Part shown: positions 1 through 10,670 of the stretch, one piece after another
Layout of the letters: each line of letters starts with the position of its first letter
Position numbering within the stretch: the stretch's first letter is position 1
Assembly: GCA_026686845.1 (NCBI GenBank)
Contig: JAIVEN010000014.1
Location: forward strand, 9,038,001 to 9,102,000
Direction of reading: 5' to 3'
DNA: 64,000 bases
Source of the DNA: Adenanthera pavonina
Lineage: Eukaryota > Streptophyta > Magnoliopsida > Fabales > Fabaceae
Notes under the pieces: model-generated
Databases searched by the model: none
What the model was told of the DNA's origin: nothing
What the model saw: the letters and a program-made list of their open reading frames with translations, nothing else
Translations under genes and position numbers: made by a program

Positions 1-648
1 TTTTCTAATTAATCATTGAAACGTTTGCTATTTCTTTTAATTCCTTCTTTATCTAAAATATACTTAACATCAACTCTACAATATATTGATTTGGATGTTA
101 TTTGTTTAATTACTCATAACACACAATTGATTCTTAAATCAAATTTTACAATGTCAATGTATTGTGAATAGCTAAATTGAAAAGCTCCTTAATTATCTGC
201 AAGAAATGACTCGCAGAAATGATAAATCCACCAGAGCTTCTTCAAAAAGCCACCCAAGAACTCGACGAAGTAGTAGGCAAAGCTTGCTTATAAAAGAAGC
301 CTTTTTGCCTTCACCCCATTGCTCCGTTCGACGTCCCTCACGTCTCTATGTCTGTGACACAGTGGTTTCCAACTACTTCATCCCAAAGGGCAGCCACGTG
401 TTACTGAGCAGACAAGAGCTAGGTCGAAACCCTATGGTACAAGGATCCGGTGTGTTCTTAACTGAGCCAGGCTTGTGGTTATTAAGCTTCTCTCCGGACG
501 AGTGTGGGTCAGTGGGTGCCCTGGATTGGTGCATGGGACCTCTGTCACTGTGATGTTGTTTACTAGGTTGATCCATGGGTCACTTGGATTGCACCACTTG
601 TGGCCACAGCAAACCCAAGGTTGTCAGGTTTACCTCTTGGATTAATTA
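1..648 (+). pseudogene. CYP79 copy A, exon-3 pseudogene with end of intron 2
   Basis: Bases 1-200 resemble the last part of intron 2 in copies C and H (shared blocks near 20-60 and 165-200). From about 206 the DNA matches CYP79 exon 3, but the first ~50 bases of the exon are lost, so intron DNA joins directly to the exon interior. Recognisable pieces are the start of helix J, the FNVPHVS-type block, the GSHVLLSRQELGRNP block and the DVFLTEP-type block, ending in the conserved tail YLLD-stop near 648. Several deletions shift the frame. The segment with the PERH motif is missing, and the haem-binding cysteine region reads out of frame. Earlier exons would lie outside the window. It cannot encode a working P450. 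Identification as CYP79 is secure; its age is not known. Confidence 0.88.
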
Positions 649-956
649 AGTCCAAGATTTATTATGGTTAATATATGGACCATCGTTAATGATAAGCAGA
701 ATAGCCCGATTAGTTATGGGACAGAATTTAATCTGTGAAAAGTTTTATACAAATTACAACGTGTTCTTGGATGATCAGTTTAGTTCAATCGAGAAATGTA
801 GGAGAATAAGCGTATGAATTGCGCATATGCCTGCATGTCCGTGTGTGGATAGGTACATTCTCAGTGTGTGTATAGTATATTAGAGATGATAAATAATAAA
901 TTATTATAAATTTTCATTTAATAGAGAAGAAATAGTCTTAGCTCTTTTTCTTTATC

Positions 957-992
957 TTTATTATTATTATTATCATTATCATCATCATCATT
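957..992. repeat. Trinucleotide microsatellite (ATT/ATC)n
   Basis: A run of TTA units passes into TCA units without interruption. It lies in the 3' flank of copy A. Confidence 0.9.
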
Positions 993-1142
993 TTTTACTT
1001 TTCTTATTTAGTTGATCAAAAGACTACCCCACATTTTGTGGTAGAAAGTTGTCTACGTGCATTCTATAATGTCCAGAATCACTTTTTATATTATTAATTA
1101 GCAAATGTCCAGGAGTATAGCCTGGTGAGAGATGTAGGTTTC

Positions 1143-1583
1143 GTTTGTTTCAGCTTTTTTTAATGTAAAAATTACTTTTTTCATATAAAAAAAGTATTTT
1201 TAAAATTTTTAAGAATGTTTGTTTAAATTTTTAAAAATAATTAAAATCTGAAAAAAAAAATAGTTTTCTGTTTAGTTTGAGAAGCTATTTCAAGTAGTTT
1301 TTGAAAAAAAAAAACAGTTGCGATAGATGAAAGAGAAAAAAGTATAAAAGGCCGAGTACAACAAAATAATTCTAAGAATTGCAAAAATAATACTATTTGA
1401 TCCCATGAGAATATTATAATATAAATTCATATTTTTTTTTATTTATTAAACAATTTAAAAGTACTTTTCTTTATTTCAACTAAATACAAAATAATTTTTT
1501 ATTTTTAAAAAATCTCTGAACAATTAATTATTTTTTTAAATAATCTAAAATTACTTTTTTAATAAGTTTAAACAAACGAGCGA
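1143..1583. mobile_element. MITE-like inverted-repeat element, GTTTGTTT ends
   Basis: The left end reads cgtttgttt and the right end aaacaaacg. The inside is AT-rich and has no coding capacity. The element sits exactly where copy A's 3' flank departs from the matching flank of copy C, so the copy C flank acts as an approximate empty site. The ends resemble the Tourist-like element at 59147-59569. Exact borders and target duplication are uncertain. Confidence 0.6.
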
Positions 1584-1740
1584 GAGCCCATAATGTTAGG
1601 CTTTAGGCCATGTCCACTCCAAGAGTCAGTCAATAAGTGTCGTTTTGGCTAGTGTGCAAGCACATGTCGTTCATGATGCATCCTAGCTAGAAGCGAAACG
1701 ATCGACCTACTAGCTGTACGACTATACTATGTTCTAATTC

Positions 1741-2464
1741 TTTTTTGCCACTATAAATGTATGTTTTAATTTAATGATGGATTTAATTTCTTAAAAATTA
1801 ATTATAAGTCGTACTAAATCTCAAAAAAAAATGGAGAAGGTTTTATTTCCGTCGTAATAAAATCGCCTGACTTATTTTTTCGATTTTGAAAGTTTAAAAA
1901 ATTATCAACAAGTAACTCAATGTTCAAGAAGAATTTTTGTATTTTTTTAAAATCATTTATCAAACCATTAAAATCAAAAGAAAATCTCTTGCCTATTGGC
2001 ATAAAAAATATGGTGCATGTGCAGGACCTTTTTGTTTCGACAAACTCACGAGACATCATAATAGATGTAGAATTATTCAAACGAATATGAGATTGGTGCA
2101 TCGTATACGTCGTTTTAACTTAAGACATTTGCGAAAAACGAATCTTATCTTATTAATAACGTGAATAAATTATTGTAACTTACGTGTATGGCTTATCTGC
2201 TACACCCTTTGGTCATACAGACACTTTTAACCGAATTACATATATTTAAAAAAATAGTCACCAACCCCATCACCCTACCCTTTTCTCCTCTCCCCGTAGC
2301 ATGTAACAAAACTGATGTGGCAATTAGCAAATGATAAAAAAAATTATATTCACATGTTTCATATATTAAGAGAAAAATGATAAAAAATTGCGTCCATATC
2401 TCATCATTATTTTTATAATTTTTTTCCCTTCATATCTCAGTGGGATTTCTATCCATGCCAACAG
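1741..2464. other. Intergenic, AT-rich
   Basis: No supported gene. The last part (about 2340-2464) resembles the upstream regions of copies E and H ('ttcatatattcagag'-like and 'catatctcat' blocks), so it is duplicated CYP79 promoter DNA. Short open frames here look like chance. Confidence 0.5.
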
Positions 2465-2472
2465 TATAAATA
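2465..2472 (+). promoter_or_regulatory. TATA box of CYP79 copy B
   Basis: TATAAATA lies 85 bp before the ATG of copy B. The same box and the following 'agtca' and 'gcatcaacc' leader blocks occur before copies E and H, and the box also before C. The core promoter of copy B is therefore preserved although its gene is truncated. Confidence 0.7.
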
Positions 2473-2549
2473 GTCAGTGAAGTCACCAGAGCATCAACCC
2501 AACCACCAACAAGGTCTCTAAAACTAGCTATTAGCCCGTTTTTCAAATC

Positions 2550-2777
2550 ATGGAGTTTTCTTTCTTCTCTCCCATTTCACCCTTTTGGACCTGTTGCATG
2601 CTCTTCTTAACCGCTCTCTTCACTCTCATCAAAACCCTAAAATACCCTCACTTTGCCCCTCCACACCACAACCACAAACTCCCTCCAGGTCCCAAACCAG
2701 GGCCTATTATTGGTAATTTACCTGAAATGATTTCAAACAAGCCTTTGTCCAAATGGATTCCCAAGCTCATGAAAAAT
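2550..2777 (+). pseudogene. CYP79 copy B, truncated N-terminal fragment
   Basis: The ATG opens a CYP79 start: a hydrophobic anchor at residues 10-27, then the proline hinge LPPGPKPG (tryptophan replaced by glycine at the last position), then IIGNLPEM, ending after KLMKNL at about residue 76. After that the sequence is unrelated AT-rich DNA, and the frame closes at 2819. Substrate-recognition and haem-binding parts are absent. With its promoter kept it could at most produce an 89-residue membrane-anchored peptide, and I see no evidence that it does. It is a deletion-truncated duplicate. Confidence 0.88.
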
Positions 2778-3858
2778 CTAAGCTTTTTAAAATCGTGGTC
2801 TGATCTAAAACCTATTTAAAGGTCTATTAAAAAGTAAAGTTAAAAAAATATCAATTTTAATTTGAAAAAAATTTAAAATTTAAATTTATAGTTACTAAAT
2901 ACATAGTCAATATATATTTATCTTAAAAGTGATAATTGTTTCAAAATGAAGAGAATATTTGTGAATATTCTGCCGTACGACATTCCATCAACAAAATGCG
3001 ATGACTTGGCAATCTAATTGGCCAATTATAACACCCCATTGCACCTTATCACGATTTGCTTCACTCTTGAGGTTGGAATTGGCCGGGAGACACAGAAGGC
3101 GTAAGAGCGGGGGCCCCTCATCCTCATGTACGAAGGCGACTCCTGTGGCTGGCAAATCATACGCTCCCAGCATCGTTAGGCTCATTTCATTTTTTACTTC
3201 ACATTTCATAATATTCATCACAATGTCGTGCTTGATGCTAACCTCCTCCCTCTAGGCGGTGGCCAATCCAGCCCCTCTTCATTTTCAATCATTTGCATCC
3301 ACAAAATAATAAAACGTGAAAAAGGCATCCTTTTACAGAGTAACCGAATTTCTTAATTCAAAAAATCAAAATAATTACAATGTGAATTTTTTTGGACCTC
3401 ATATAAAGGTTAATTTTCTTAAAAAAAATCTGCCCAGAAATATACAAATATATACTTTTTTCGTTATATATTACAAGGTAATATAGAGTTTTTCTTGTCC
3501 TATTATATAAGATAATATGTAATAATTTATCATTTTTGTTTCTCATTTATTGTATTAGTATTGTAATTTATGTTATATTTAATATGAAATGAGTGGAATT
3601 AATAAGATAAAATTAAGATTTTTAAATTTCTTTTAAAAATTTAAAATATAATAAATATTTTTAATATATATAAAATTAATTCCTCTTATCATGTTATAAT
3701 ATGAGATAGAAAAAATCAACGTGGTTGATATATATGAACCCAAGTTGAGTAAATGGAACATAATATGTGCGCAGCCTTGGAGCCGTACAAGCGTCTATTA
3801 AACACACACAAAAGACGCACAAACATTGTTTTCTTGCTACTTTGTTATATATATATAT
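2778..3858. other. Intergenic, with a GC-richer block at about 2990-3300
   Basis: Most of this stretch is AT-rich. The block at about 2990-3300 is clearly richer in G and C than its surroundings and gives overlapping open frames on both strands (77 codons on minus, 84 on plus). I recognise no protein family in either. It may be a remnant of a transposon or LTR. Confidence 0.4.
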
Positions 3859-4037
3859 ATTCTCTCCGTCACATTTTATTTATTTTTTAAAGTTTTGGTA
3901 TAAAGATTAATAATAATAATAAATATCCTAATGAATAAATAATATAATTTTATTAAATTATTCTTAATTATTACTTTTTTACTATTATATTATTATTTTC
4001 TTGAAACAATATACTATTAAATATTTAAGGAGTATAG
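3859..4037. mobile_element. Possible Stowaway-like MITE remnant
   Basis: The left end 'ctctccgtcac' and the right end 'aaggagtatag' form a weak terminal inverted repeat of the type seen in plant Stowaway elements. The interior is AT-rich. This is a pattern-based call only. Confidence 0.3.
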
Positions 4038-5109
4038 TTAGAAAAAATAATTATTTCTTTATTGATTTTATGTAAATTCAAAGGACCTTGATTTTCTATA
4101 AATGGATGAAATTATTGACAAAAATTTAAAATTTACAGTGATACTTCCAAAAAAAATTCATTTATGACTTTCTCGTGTTAGAAATTTGTAATAATGCTAA
4201 AAGTATCGTTAATAAAAAAAATATTAAAAGTTTCTTGTAATTTTCAAGAAGCTTATATGATAACTTTAAATTTTTAAATTATAACTTTCTTAACTTGTAA
4301 TTCAATGACAAAGCTAAAACCCCATTTTAGGATAGCTATTTTGACATGATTTTTTTTAAAATATGTTTTCCAAATCTTATTTTAATAATCAATCAATCAA
4401 TATTCACATCAACTCAACTTGTGCGTTGCATTGCAGATATTAAAATCTAAAAGAATATAATGCTACATAAGACACAAATATCAAATTAACTTCACAAAAA
4501 ATGATTCATAATCATTTATTTAGACTAACAGTTGTTCATTGAAGTAGTTCATTTTGCATCTTAAAATGGCATACCGTTAGATTCATTGAACATAACAATA
4601 CAACTATACATTGGAGTTTTGGCATTGAAAATATAAACAAAACATTCAACAAATTCACTTTAATTAGTCTACTATTCATTATAATATAAAGTGCAAATAA
4701 TTCAGTTGATTTTTCAAATTTCATGCAATCATACACACTTGCTATATATTTCTAACAATATGCTAAAACTTTGTTAACAAAGGCTGGTTCAGTTAATAAA
4801 GATGTGACGCATATCCCACAAACATATAGATTTGAATTTCAGTGCCAATATGACAACCTCGTTGGTGAGTAATTTGTAAATATCTGTATAAGTGTTATTT
4901 GAGCCCCGAGATTTATTCTGACTCTAGTGAGTTCTTGAGATCCAAGTCACATAAACTTCTGTTTACCAAAAAAAAGGCCAAAACTTTAAATAAGTTTACA
5001 TTATCTCTTGTTGATTAAGAGTGAGAGAGAGAGACAATATCTCTTTTGCAAATACACTGCTTGATTAATAATACATTTGTAAATGAAATATTGCTAGAAA
5101 TTGAACATA
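4038..5109. other. Intergenic, AT-rich
   Basis: No supported gene, RNA or clear repeat. The open frames are short and low in complexity. Confidence 0.5.
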
Positions 5110-5348
5110 CACTATTCCCTCTAGTTCTTTTTAAAAGGGTCATTTTAAAATTTTTTCTTTAATATAAGATTCTTTTAGAATTTTCTAAATCATTAATTTT
5201 TTTTTATCCATAATGCTTTGAGTTAGGGTAATTTTGGAAAACAAGTAAAATTGTAGACAAAATTAGTGAAGCTAGTCACTTTTAACTAAATTTTTTAATA
5301 TTTATGAAGTTGGTTAAAAGATCCTTATAAAAATGATAGGAGTAGTTG
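5110..5348. mobile_element. Stowaway-like MITE
   Basis: The left arm 'actattccctctagttctt' pairs imperfectly with the right arm 'aaaaatgataggagtagtt', the usual Stowaway pattern (CTCCCTC-type ends). The element is about 240 bp, AT-rich and non-coding. Confidence 0.5.
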
Positions 5349-6260
5349 ATTAATAATCTTCTCATAAATGTTCTTCAATTTGGATCAATCTCGATCAAAT
5401 GGGATTTGGAAACCTCCATTTTACAACTCCTTGTAGTTCGCCTCAATTGAGGCCAATCCACCGTCAAAAACATCAATTGATACAAAGCTGCCATGTTATT
5501 GCCAACTTAAATAATGAAAATTGTCCAAGTTAATTATTTGAGCTACGTAGTAGATAATACTGTTAAATCAACTCGAAGCATACTTCAACAAGGTAACCTC
5601 GCATATACATGTGAATTTGTGGTATTACTTAAAATTTTTATTTTATTGAGCAATAAATAAACCTTTAACAAGGCCGATTTAATTTTTGAGTAATTGATGA
5701 GTATATTTTAGTGACAATCTAATAATTAATTAAGAAATTCAGCAAAATATGCTTTTACATTTGACAATTAAACTATATATATAATGTTCCGAGTCCAAGG
5801 TCTAAACAATTTTACTCAGTATTGCCGTTTTCTTGATAATATTATCATTGCTTTCAACTATGACCCAAAAAAAATAATTAATTACTTTCAACCTTAGCAA
5901 TGGGTGTTTGTATTGATGAAAGGGATTATGATTGTTTAAGCATGATATCTTATTTAAGATCATATAAATGTAAAAAATACTTTCCTCCCATTTGGGGTCC
6001 AAATTAGTCAGAGTTCAAAACAATTACTAGATACTGGTGGATTGGATAAAAAAAAAGAAGAAACATGTTTGCTCAAAATATTTGAGGCACGAAACATAGC
6101 GCAGATTTTTTTATTTATTATGGAGGACAAGGAATCCTTAAAAAAAAAGAAAAAAATAACAAAAAAATTACGGGACAGCAGACACTCTCCTTAACGAGTT
6201 TGTCACGTTATACCGTAGAATGTTTGATTTCATTGTGGGGTATATATACATGTATATATA
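5349..6260. other. Intergenic, AT-rich
   Basis: No supported gene. The small frame on the minus strand near 5802-6002 resembles no family I know. Confidence 0.45.
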
Positions 6261-6427
6261 TTATAGTTTATAAATTTTTAATAATATATATTTTAAGTGA
6301 TTGATCTGGACAGTTAAATAGAAATTTAATGGTCAAAAATCGAAATTGAGAAAAAAAACTAACATGATTCAATGTGGGGTATATACATATATACATATAT
6401 GTATTATTAAAAATTTATAAACTATAA
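6261..6427. repeat. 26-bp perfect inverted repeat, foldback element
   Basis: The left arm 6261-6286 and right arm 6402-6427 are exact reverse complements over 26 bp, separated by about 115 bp. Outside or within the arms, 'gtggggtatata' occurs twice in direct orientation (near 6236 and 6375). The arrangement suggests a small foldback element or MITE. Confidence 0.65.
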
Positions 6428-6436
6428 TTTCATTTA

Positions 6437-6955
6437 ACAAAGCTCTGATTGATTGGATTTGTTTGATTCAACATAGGGGAGAGAAATGATTTTAATAAAG
6501 AAAAAGGGAGAGAAGATGTTTTAATTTTCTCTCATTTAGTTTGTTAGAGAGGAGAGAGGACGGAGGGATTTTAATGTTAAGTTATTTGATTAGGAGGAGA
6601 AAGAATGGAAAATAATAACACCTGAATAATTATACTATTATTATTTTAAGCTTTTTTTTCTATTTAAATTATAATTCATCTTTATTTTATTTTAGAAAAA
6701 TAAACACTTTTCACTTTATTTAATAAACAAATGGCATTTTTTTTTTCAAAAAATCTTATATATTGTTTATTGTAGCTCAAAGGACATCTTTTAGAATAAT
6801 TCAAAAATGAGACTAGTTTAGTCATCAAATTTTTTGTTATCCATTTTTTTTTAAATCCCTCCACTTTTGAAGGAGAGCCTTTTATCAAATAAATTAAACA
6901 AAATGACATTCTCTTCCCTTTAAATCTCTCAAACCAAACACTCAGATATATGTGT
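6437..6955. mobile_element. Possible foldback or MITE element
   Basis: The left part 'ggatttgtttgatt' followed by a purine-rich GGGGAGAGAAATG-like stretch is roughly mirrored on the right by CATTCTCTTCCC and 'aaaccaaacac'. The ends resemble the element at 13768-14128. The pairing is imperfect and the borders are uncertain. Confidence 0.3.
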
Positions 6956-7008
6956 GTGTAACGGTAGAAAATTTAAACTATAAATTAAAACTGAGGCAAA
7001 AAATAAAA

Positions 7009-7179
7009 GGGAGAAAGACACTTAAGGATCCCCATATGAAGATATTCCCTTCCAAGGACCCAGAATAAAATTTCAGTACTCCTGTAAACTGAATTCCCAA
7101 CTTGAATCAACTGAATTCAGCACTTGTACTGTTCATTTGGCAATATTTTTACATGGAGGTCCTTAAGTGTCTTTCTCCC
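7009..7179. mobile_element. Mutator-type MITE with 9-bp target duplication
   Basis: The arms 7009-7028 and 7160-7179 are perfect 20-bp inverted repeats beginning GGGAGAAAGACAC. Both sides carry AAAATAAAA (7000-7008 and 7180-7188), a 9-bp duplication, which is the length made by Mutator-like transposases. The element is 171 bp and non-coding. It lies about 270 bp upstream of the TATA box of gene C and so could affect that promoter. Because the duplication is A-rich, a chance match cannot be fully excluded. Confidence 0.7.
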
Positions 7180-7445
7180 AAAATAAAATGAGATGATACA
7201 AATTCACCACCAGCAGTTTGAATTTTAAATAGTAACGGCTGGCATGTCACCATGAAATCACAATGGCACTTTCGGCAACCAATCTTGGTACTGGGCATGC
7301 ATGAATTGTCAACAAACTTCAAATACGGACCACACATGCTGAACCACACCCATCTAAACGTGTTAATTACATAAGTGTGTGGTTGTCAGATATGATCACC
7401 AAGCATCAACCATGAAATCACTAGCCCTTTCTGCTTCATATTTCC

Positions 7446-7453
7446 TATAAATA
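7446..7453 (+). promoter_or_regulatory. TATA box of CYP79 gene C
   Basis: TATAAATA is followed by 'gtca', 79 bp upstream of the gene C start codon. The position and sequence match the boxes of copies B, E and H. Confidence 0.75.
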
Positions 7454-7531
7454 GTCACATAACTTCGTTCAGTAGTCACAGGCTCAACAACTAGTAATCT
7501 CAACAACTCTAATCCCTTTCTTTTTCAAGCC

Positions 7532-10500
7532 ATGGAGCATTCTTTTTTCTCCCTCATTTCACTCTTCTGGTTTTGCTCTAAGCTCTTCATCACTGCTCTC
7601 TTTACACTCATCAAAAACATAAAATACCCTCATTTTACCCAGAAGCACAAAAAACACAGACTCCCCCCAGGTCCTAAACCATGGCCTATCATTGGTAATT
7701 TACCTGAAATGCTTTCAAACAAGCCTGTGTCCAAATGGACACACAAGCTCATGAAAAATTTAGACACGGAAATTGCATGCTTTCAATTTGGAAATGTTCA
7801 CGTGATCCCAGTGACTAGCCCTTCTATTGCCTGCGAGTTCTTGAAGAAACAAGATGATAATTTTGCATCAAGACCTATCAGCGTGTCGTCTGATCTCATC
7901 TCAAGTGGCTACTTAACGACGGCTGTCGGCCCATACGGAGAGCAATGGAAGATGATGAAGAAGATGATAACTAAGGACTTGCTTTCTCCGGCCAAGCATC
8001 GATGGCTCCATACGAAAAGAATGGAAGAAGCAGATAACCTCGTGCATTACGTCTATAAGTGTCAGAATAATAATGAAGGTGGCCTTGTGAATGTGAGGAT
8101 TGTTACTCAGCATTTCTGTGGGAATGTGATTAGAAAAATCATATTCAATAAAAGGTAACATTTAGTTTGTAATATACAGTATGGGATATTATAAAGTTTT
8201 ACGTTAAAACTGAGAAAAAATAATAGCTACTGACTTGAGATGCATTCTAATATAAGATGCATGCATGCAATCTAGTAAGTATATACGTATTATCAATTTA
8301 CTAAATAATATTAAATGACTTTGAGCTTTTTCTAGTTAGTGGTCTGAAATCTCTCTATAATGTTCTTTCTAACAGGTACTTCGGAGAGATTGGTGATAAT
8401 GGAGGGCCTGGTTTTGAGGAAATAGAGCATGTGGATGCACTTTTCACATTGCTTAATTACTTATATGCCTTCAGTATCTCAGACTTTGTGCCATGCTTGA
8501 GGGGTCTTGACTTGGATGGGCATGAGAAAATGGTGAAGAATGCTTTGAGGATAGTGAATAAGTATCACGACCCCATCATTGAAGGAAGAATCAGACAATG
8601 GAAGGATGGCACCAAGACTGAAACTGAGGATTTGCTTGATGTCATGATCTCACTGAAGGATGCCAGTAATAACTCACTACTGACGATGCAGGAAATCAAG
8701 GCCCTAGTATTGGTAATTCTTTTCTGCCATTTCTATATTTGTTTCTCTTTTAATTTGAAGAGTTTTCTTTCAAAGTGACTAGTCAAGTTATTTACGGACT
8801 TGGCGCTCTCACGAATAAAGTGAGGGACAGTCTACCCAATAATTGGTATTTTTCTTGTTTTTTTTTGGTGGGAACCCAATAATTGGTCTTTTATTAGTGC
8901 GTGCGTGCGTGCACAAACATATCATATTTGACACATGCAAACGAGGCATCTGTACTATAGGTGACAGTTAACAAGCTTTGGCCCACGATATCCAGGTTTA
9001 CATCACGTTCCCATAAAAAGAAATGTCAATTATTAATTTTTCATGGTTCGTGTAAGATTATAGTCTCCTTAATTCAAAGCTGATCATATATAGAATTCGC
9101 ATCTCAAGGATAAAGAGAAATAGACCTCACAACTTCTCCCTAAAATCTCAAAATTATTCAGGATTTTCATAGTTCAGTGGGCTAAATTGACGCAAGGATA
9201 CAAATTAAGTACCCATCATGCGAGCAACAAAAATTTTTATTCAGTGGCCCAAAAAAAACTTAAATTTTTATTCTTTTATGATCAACAAGGAAATGTTATA
9301 AACTTGTATATATTGTTTTAGCTTCAGATGTAAATACACTTTTCTAACTCAATGAGGTTCTATAAACATAGTCGTTCTAAGATAGTAGAATGTTAGATAA
9401 AATTATACTTCTTGTTCTTAAACATTAATAGTTTTAGATTTTCAGTTCAGCAGTGAAAGATTACAATATTAGAAGCTATCAATTCATTGGTGGGCTAAAA
9501 TTAATCCTTTAAATACTATTGAATAAAAAAGAATATAAATAATTTAATAATTTACTGATTTATGTTTTTTTTAAATTTGTATCTTATATATTTGATTTAT
9601 CTTTTATATATAGAGTAATTAGAGTATTTGCCTTAATCTTTCTTTCATATAATTTATTAAATATTACTTTTTCTAATATTATAATATTTTAAAAATTATT
9701 AATGATAAAGAATATATATTAATATTTTAAGAAATTCCTCCGTGCCTTTCTGGATCCACCATTGGTTAAATTTATCTTCAACTTTCATACATAATTAAAT
9801 CCCTTCTCTATTTAAAATTCATCATCAGCTCAATCTGGATTAGTCAAAACCCAAGTGGCAACCGAATACCAAAGATTATTATAAAAAAAAAAAAATTTAC
9901 CATCGGCTCTAACAATTTAATGTTTTGGATGGATATTTTTCTTGAATAGAAGAATTGAAAACCTACTTAATTATTAAAAAAAGATTTTTCTCTAAATTAC
10001 ATAATAACTCATCGATCAAAACCAAAACATTTTGCAGGAAATGATGATGGCAACAGTGGACAACCCATCAAACGCTGTAGAATGGGCACTCGCAGAAATG
10101 ATAAATCAGCCAGAACTTCTCCAGAAAGCCACCGAAGAACTCGACAAAGTGGTCGGCAAAGACAGGCTGGTTCAAGAGTCGGACATACCAAAACTCAACT
10201 ACATCAAAGCTTGCATCCGAGAAGCCTTTCGCCTTCATCCTATTGCCCCTTTCAACGTCCCACATGTCTCTATGCGTGACGCAGTGGTTTCCAACTACTT
10301 CATCCCAAGGGGCAGCCACGTGTTACTGAGCAGACAAGAACTAGGGCGAAACCCTAAGGTGTGGAAGGACGACCCCCTCAAGTTCAAACCAGAACGTCAC
10401 CTCGTGGACGATGGGTCCGATGTGTTCTTAACTGAGCCAGAGCTTAGGTTCATAAGCTTCTCTACGGGAAAGCGTGGGTGCCCTGGAGTGGTGCTTGGGA

Positions 10501-10670
10501 CCACTATCACTGTGATGTTGTTTGCTAGGCTGCTTCATGGGTTCACTTGGAGTGCACCACCTCATGAGCCAATTGAGCTGGTTGAGTCTCAGAGTGATCT
10601 GTTACTTGCTAAGCCACTTGTGGCCATAGCAAACCCAAGGTTGTCACAAGAGGTTTACCTCTTGGATTAA
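7532..10670 (+). CDS. CYP79: CYP79-family cytochrome P450, amino-acid N-monooxygenase (intact copy C)
   Basis: Three exons, 7532-8154, 8376-8712 and 10038-10670, splice to a 530-residue frame. Intron 1 (221 bp, phase 2) and intron 2 (1325 bp, phase 0) both have GT-AG ends. An N-terminal membrane anchor is at residues 8-27 and the LPPGPKPW hinge near 44-51. The C-helix is W139-x-x-x-K143. The usual AGxDT of helix I is replaced by the NPSNAVEW block near 329, typical of CYP79. Then follow EAFR (382-385), FNVPH, GRNPKVW, PERH (438-441) and the haem loop FSTGKRGCPG with ligand Cys468. CYP79 enzymes sit in the ER membrane and N-hydroxylate an amino acid twice to give its oxime, the first step to cyanogenic glucosides, glucosinolates or volatile oximes. 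The sequence looks CYP79D-like, which would favour Val/Ile, but the substrate is not provable here. Length and motifs are normal and no lesion is visible. It is the only intact member of the cluster. Confidence 0.92.

Larger units (their letters stand above)
649..1740 (+). repeat. 3' flank of copy A, duplicated with 3' flank of copy C
   Basis: The DNA after copy A follows the flank of copy C (about 10671-11720) in order. Shared blocks are the UTR start, the 'ttagcaa(a/g)tgtccag' block and the 'gtgtcgttcatgatg' block. This shows that the duplicated unit included more than 1 kb of 3' DNA. The stretch near 765-860 also matches the 3' flanks of copies D, G and H. The similarity is interrupted by the inserted element at 1143-1583. 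No gene is seen here. Confidence 0.75.

Noticed and set aside
206..553. 115-codon open frame at the left end as a new protein
   Set aside because: It is CYP79 exon-3 DNA read partly in a wrong frame after deletions.
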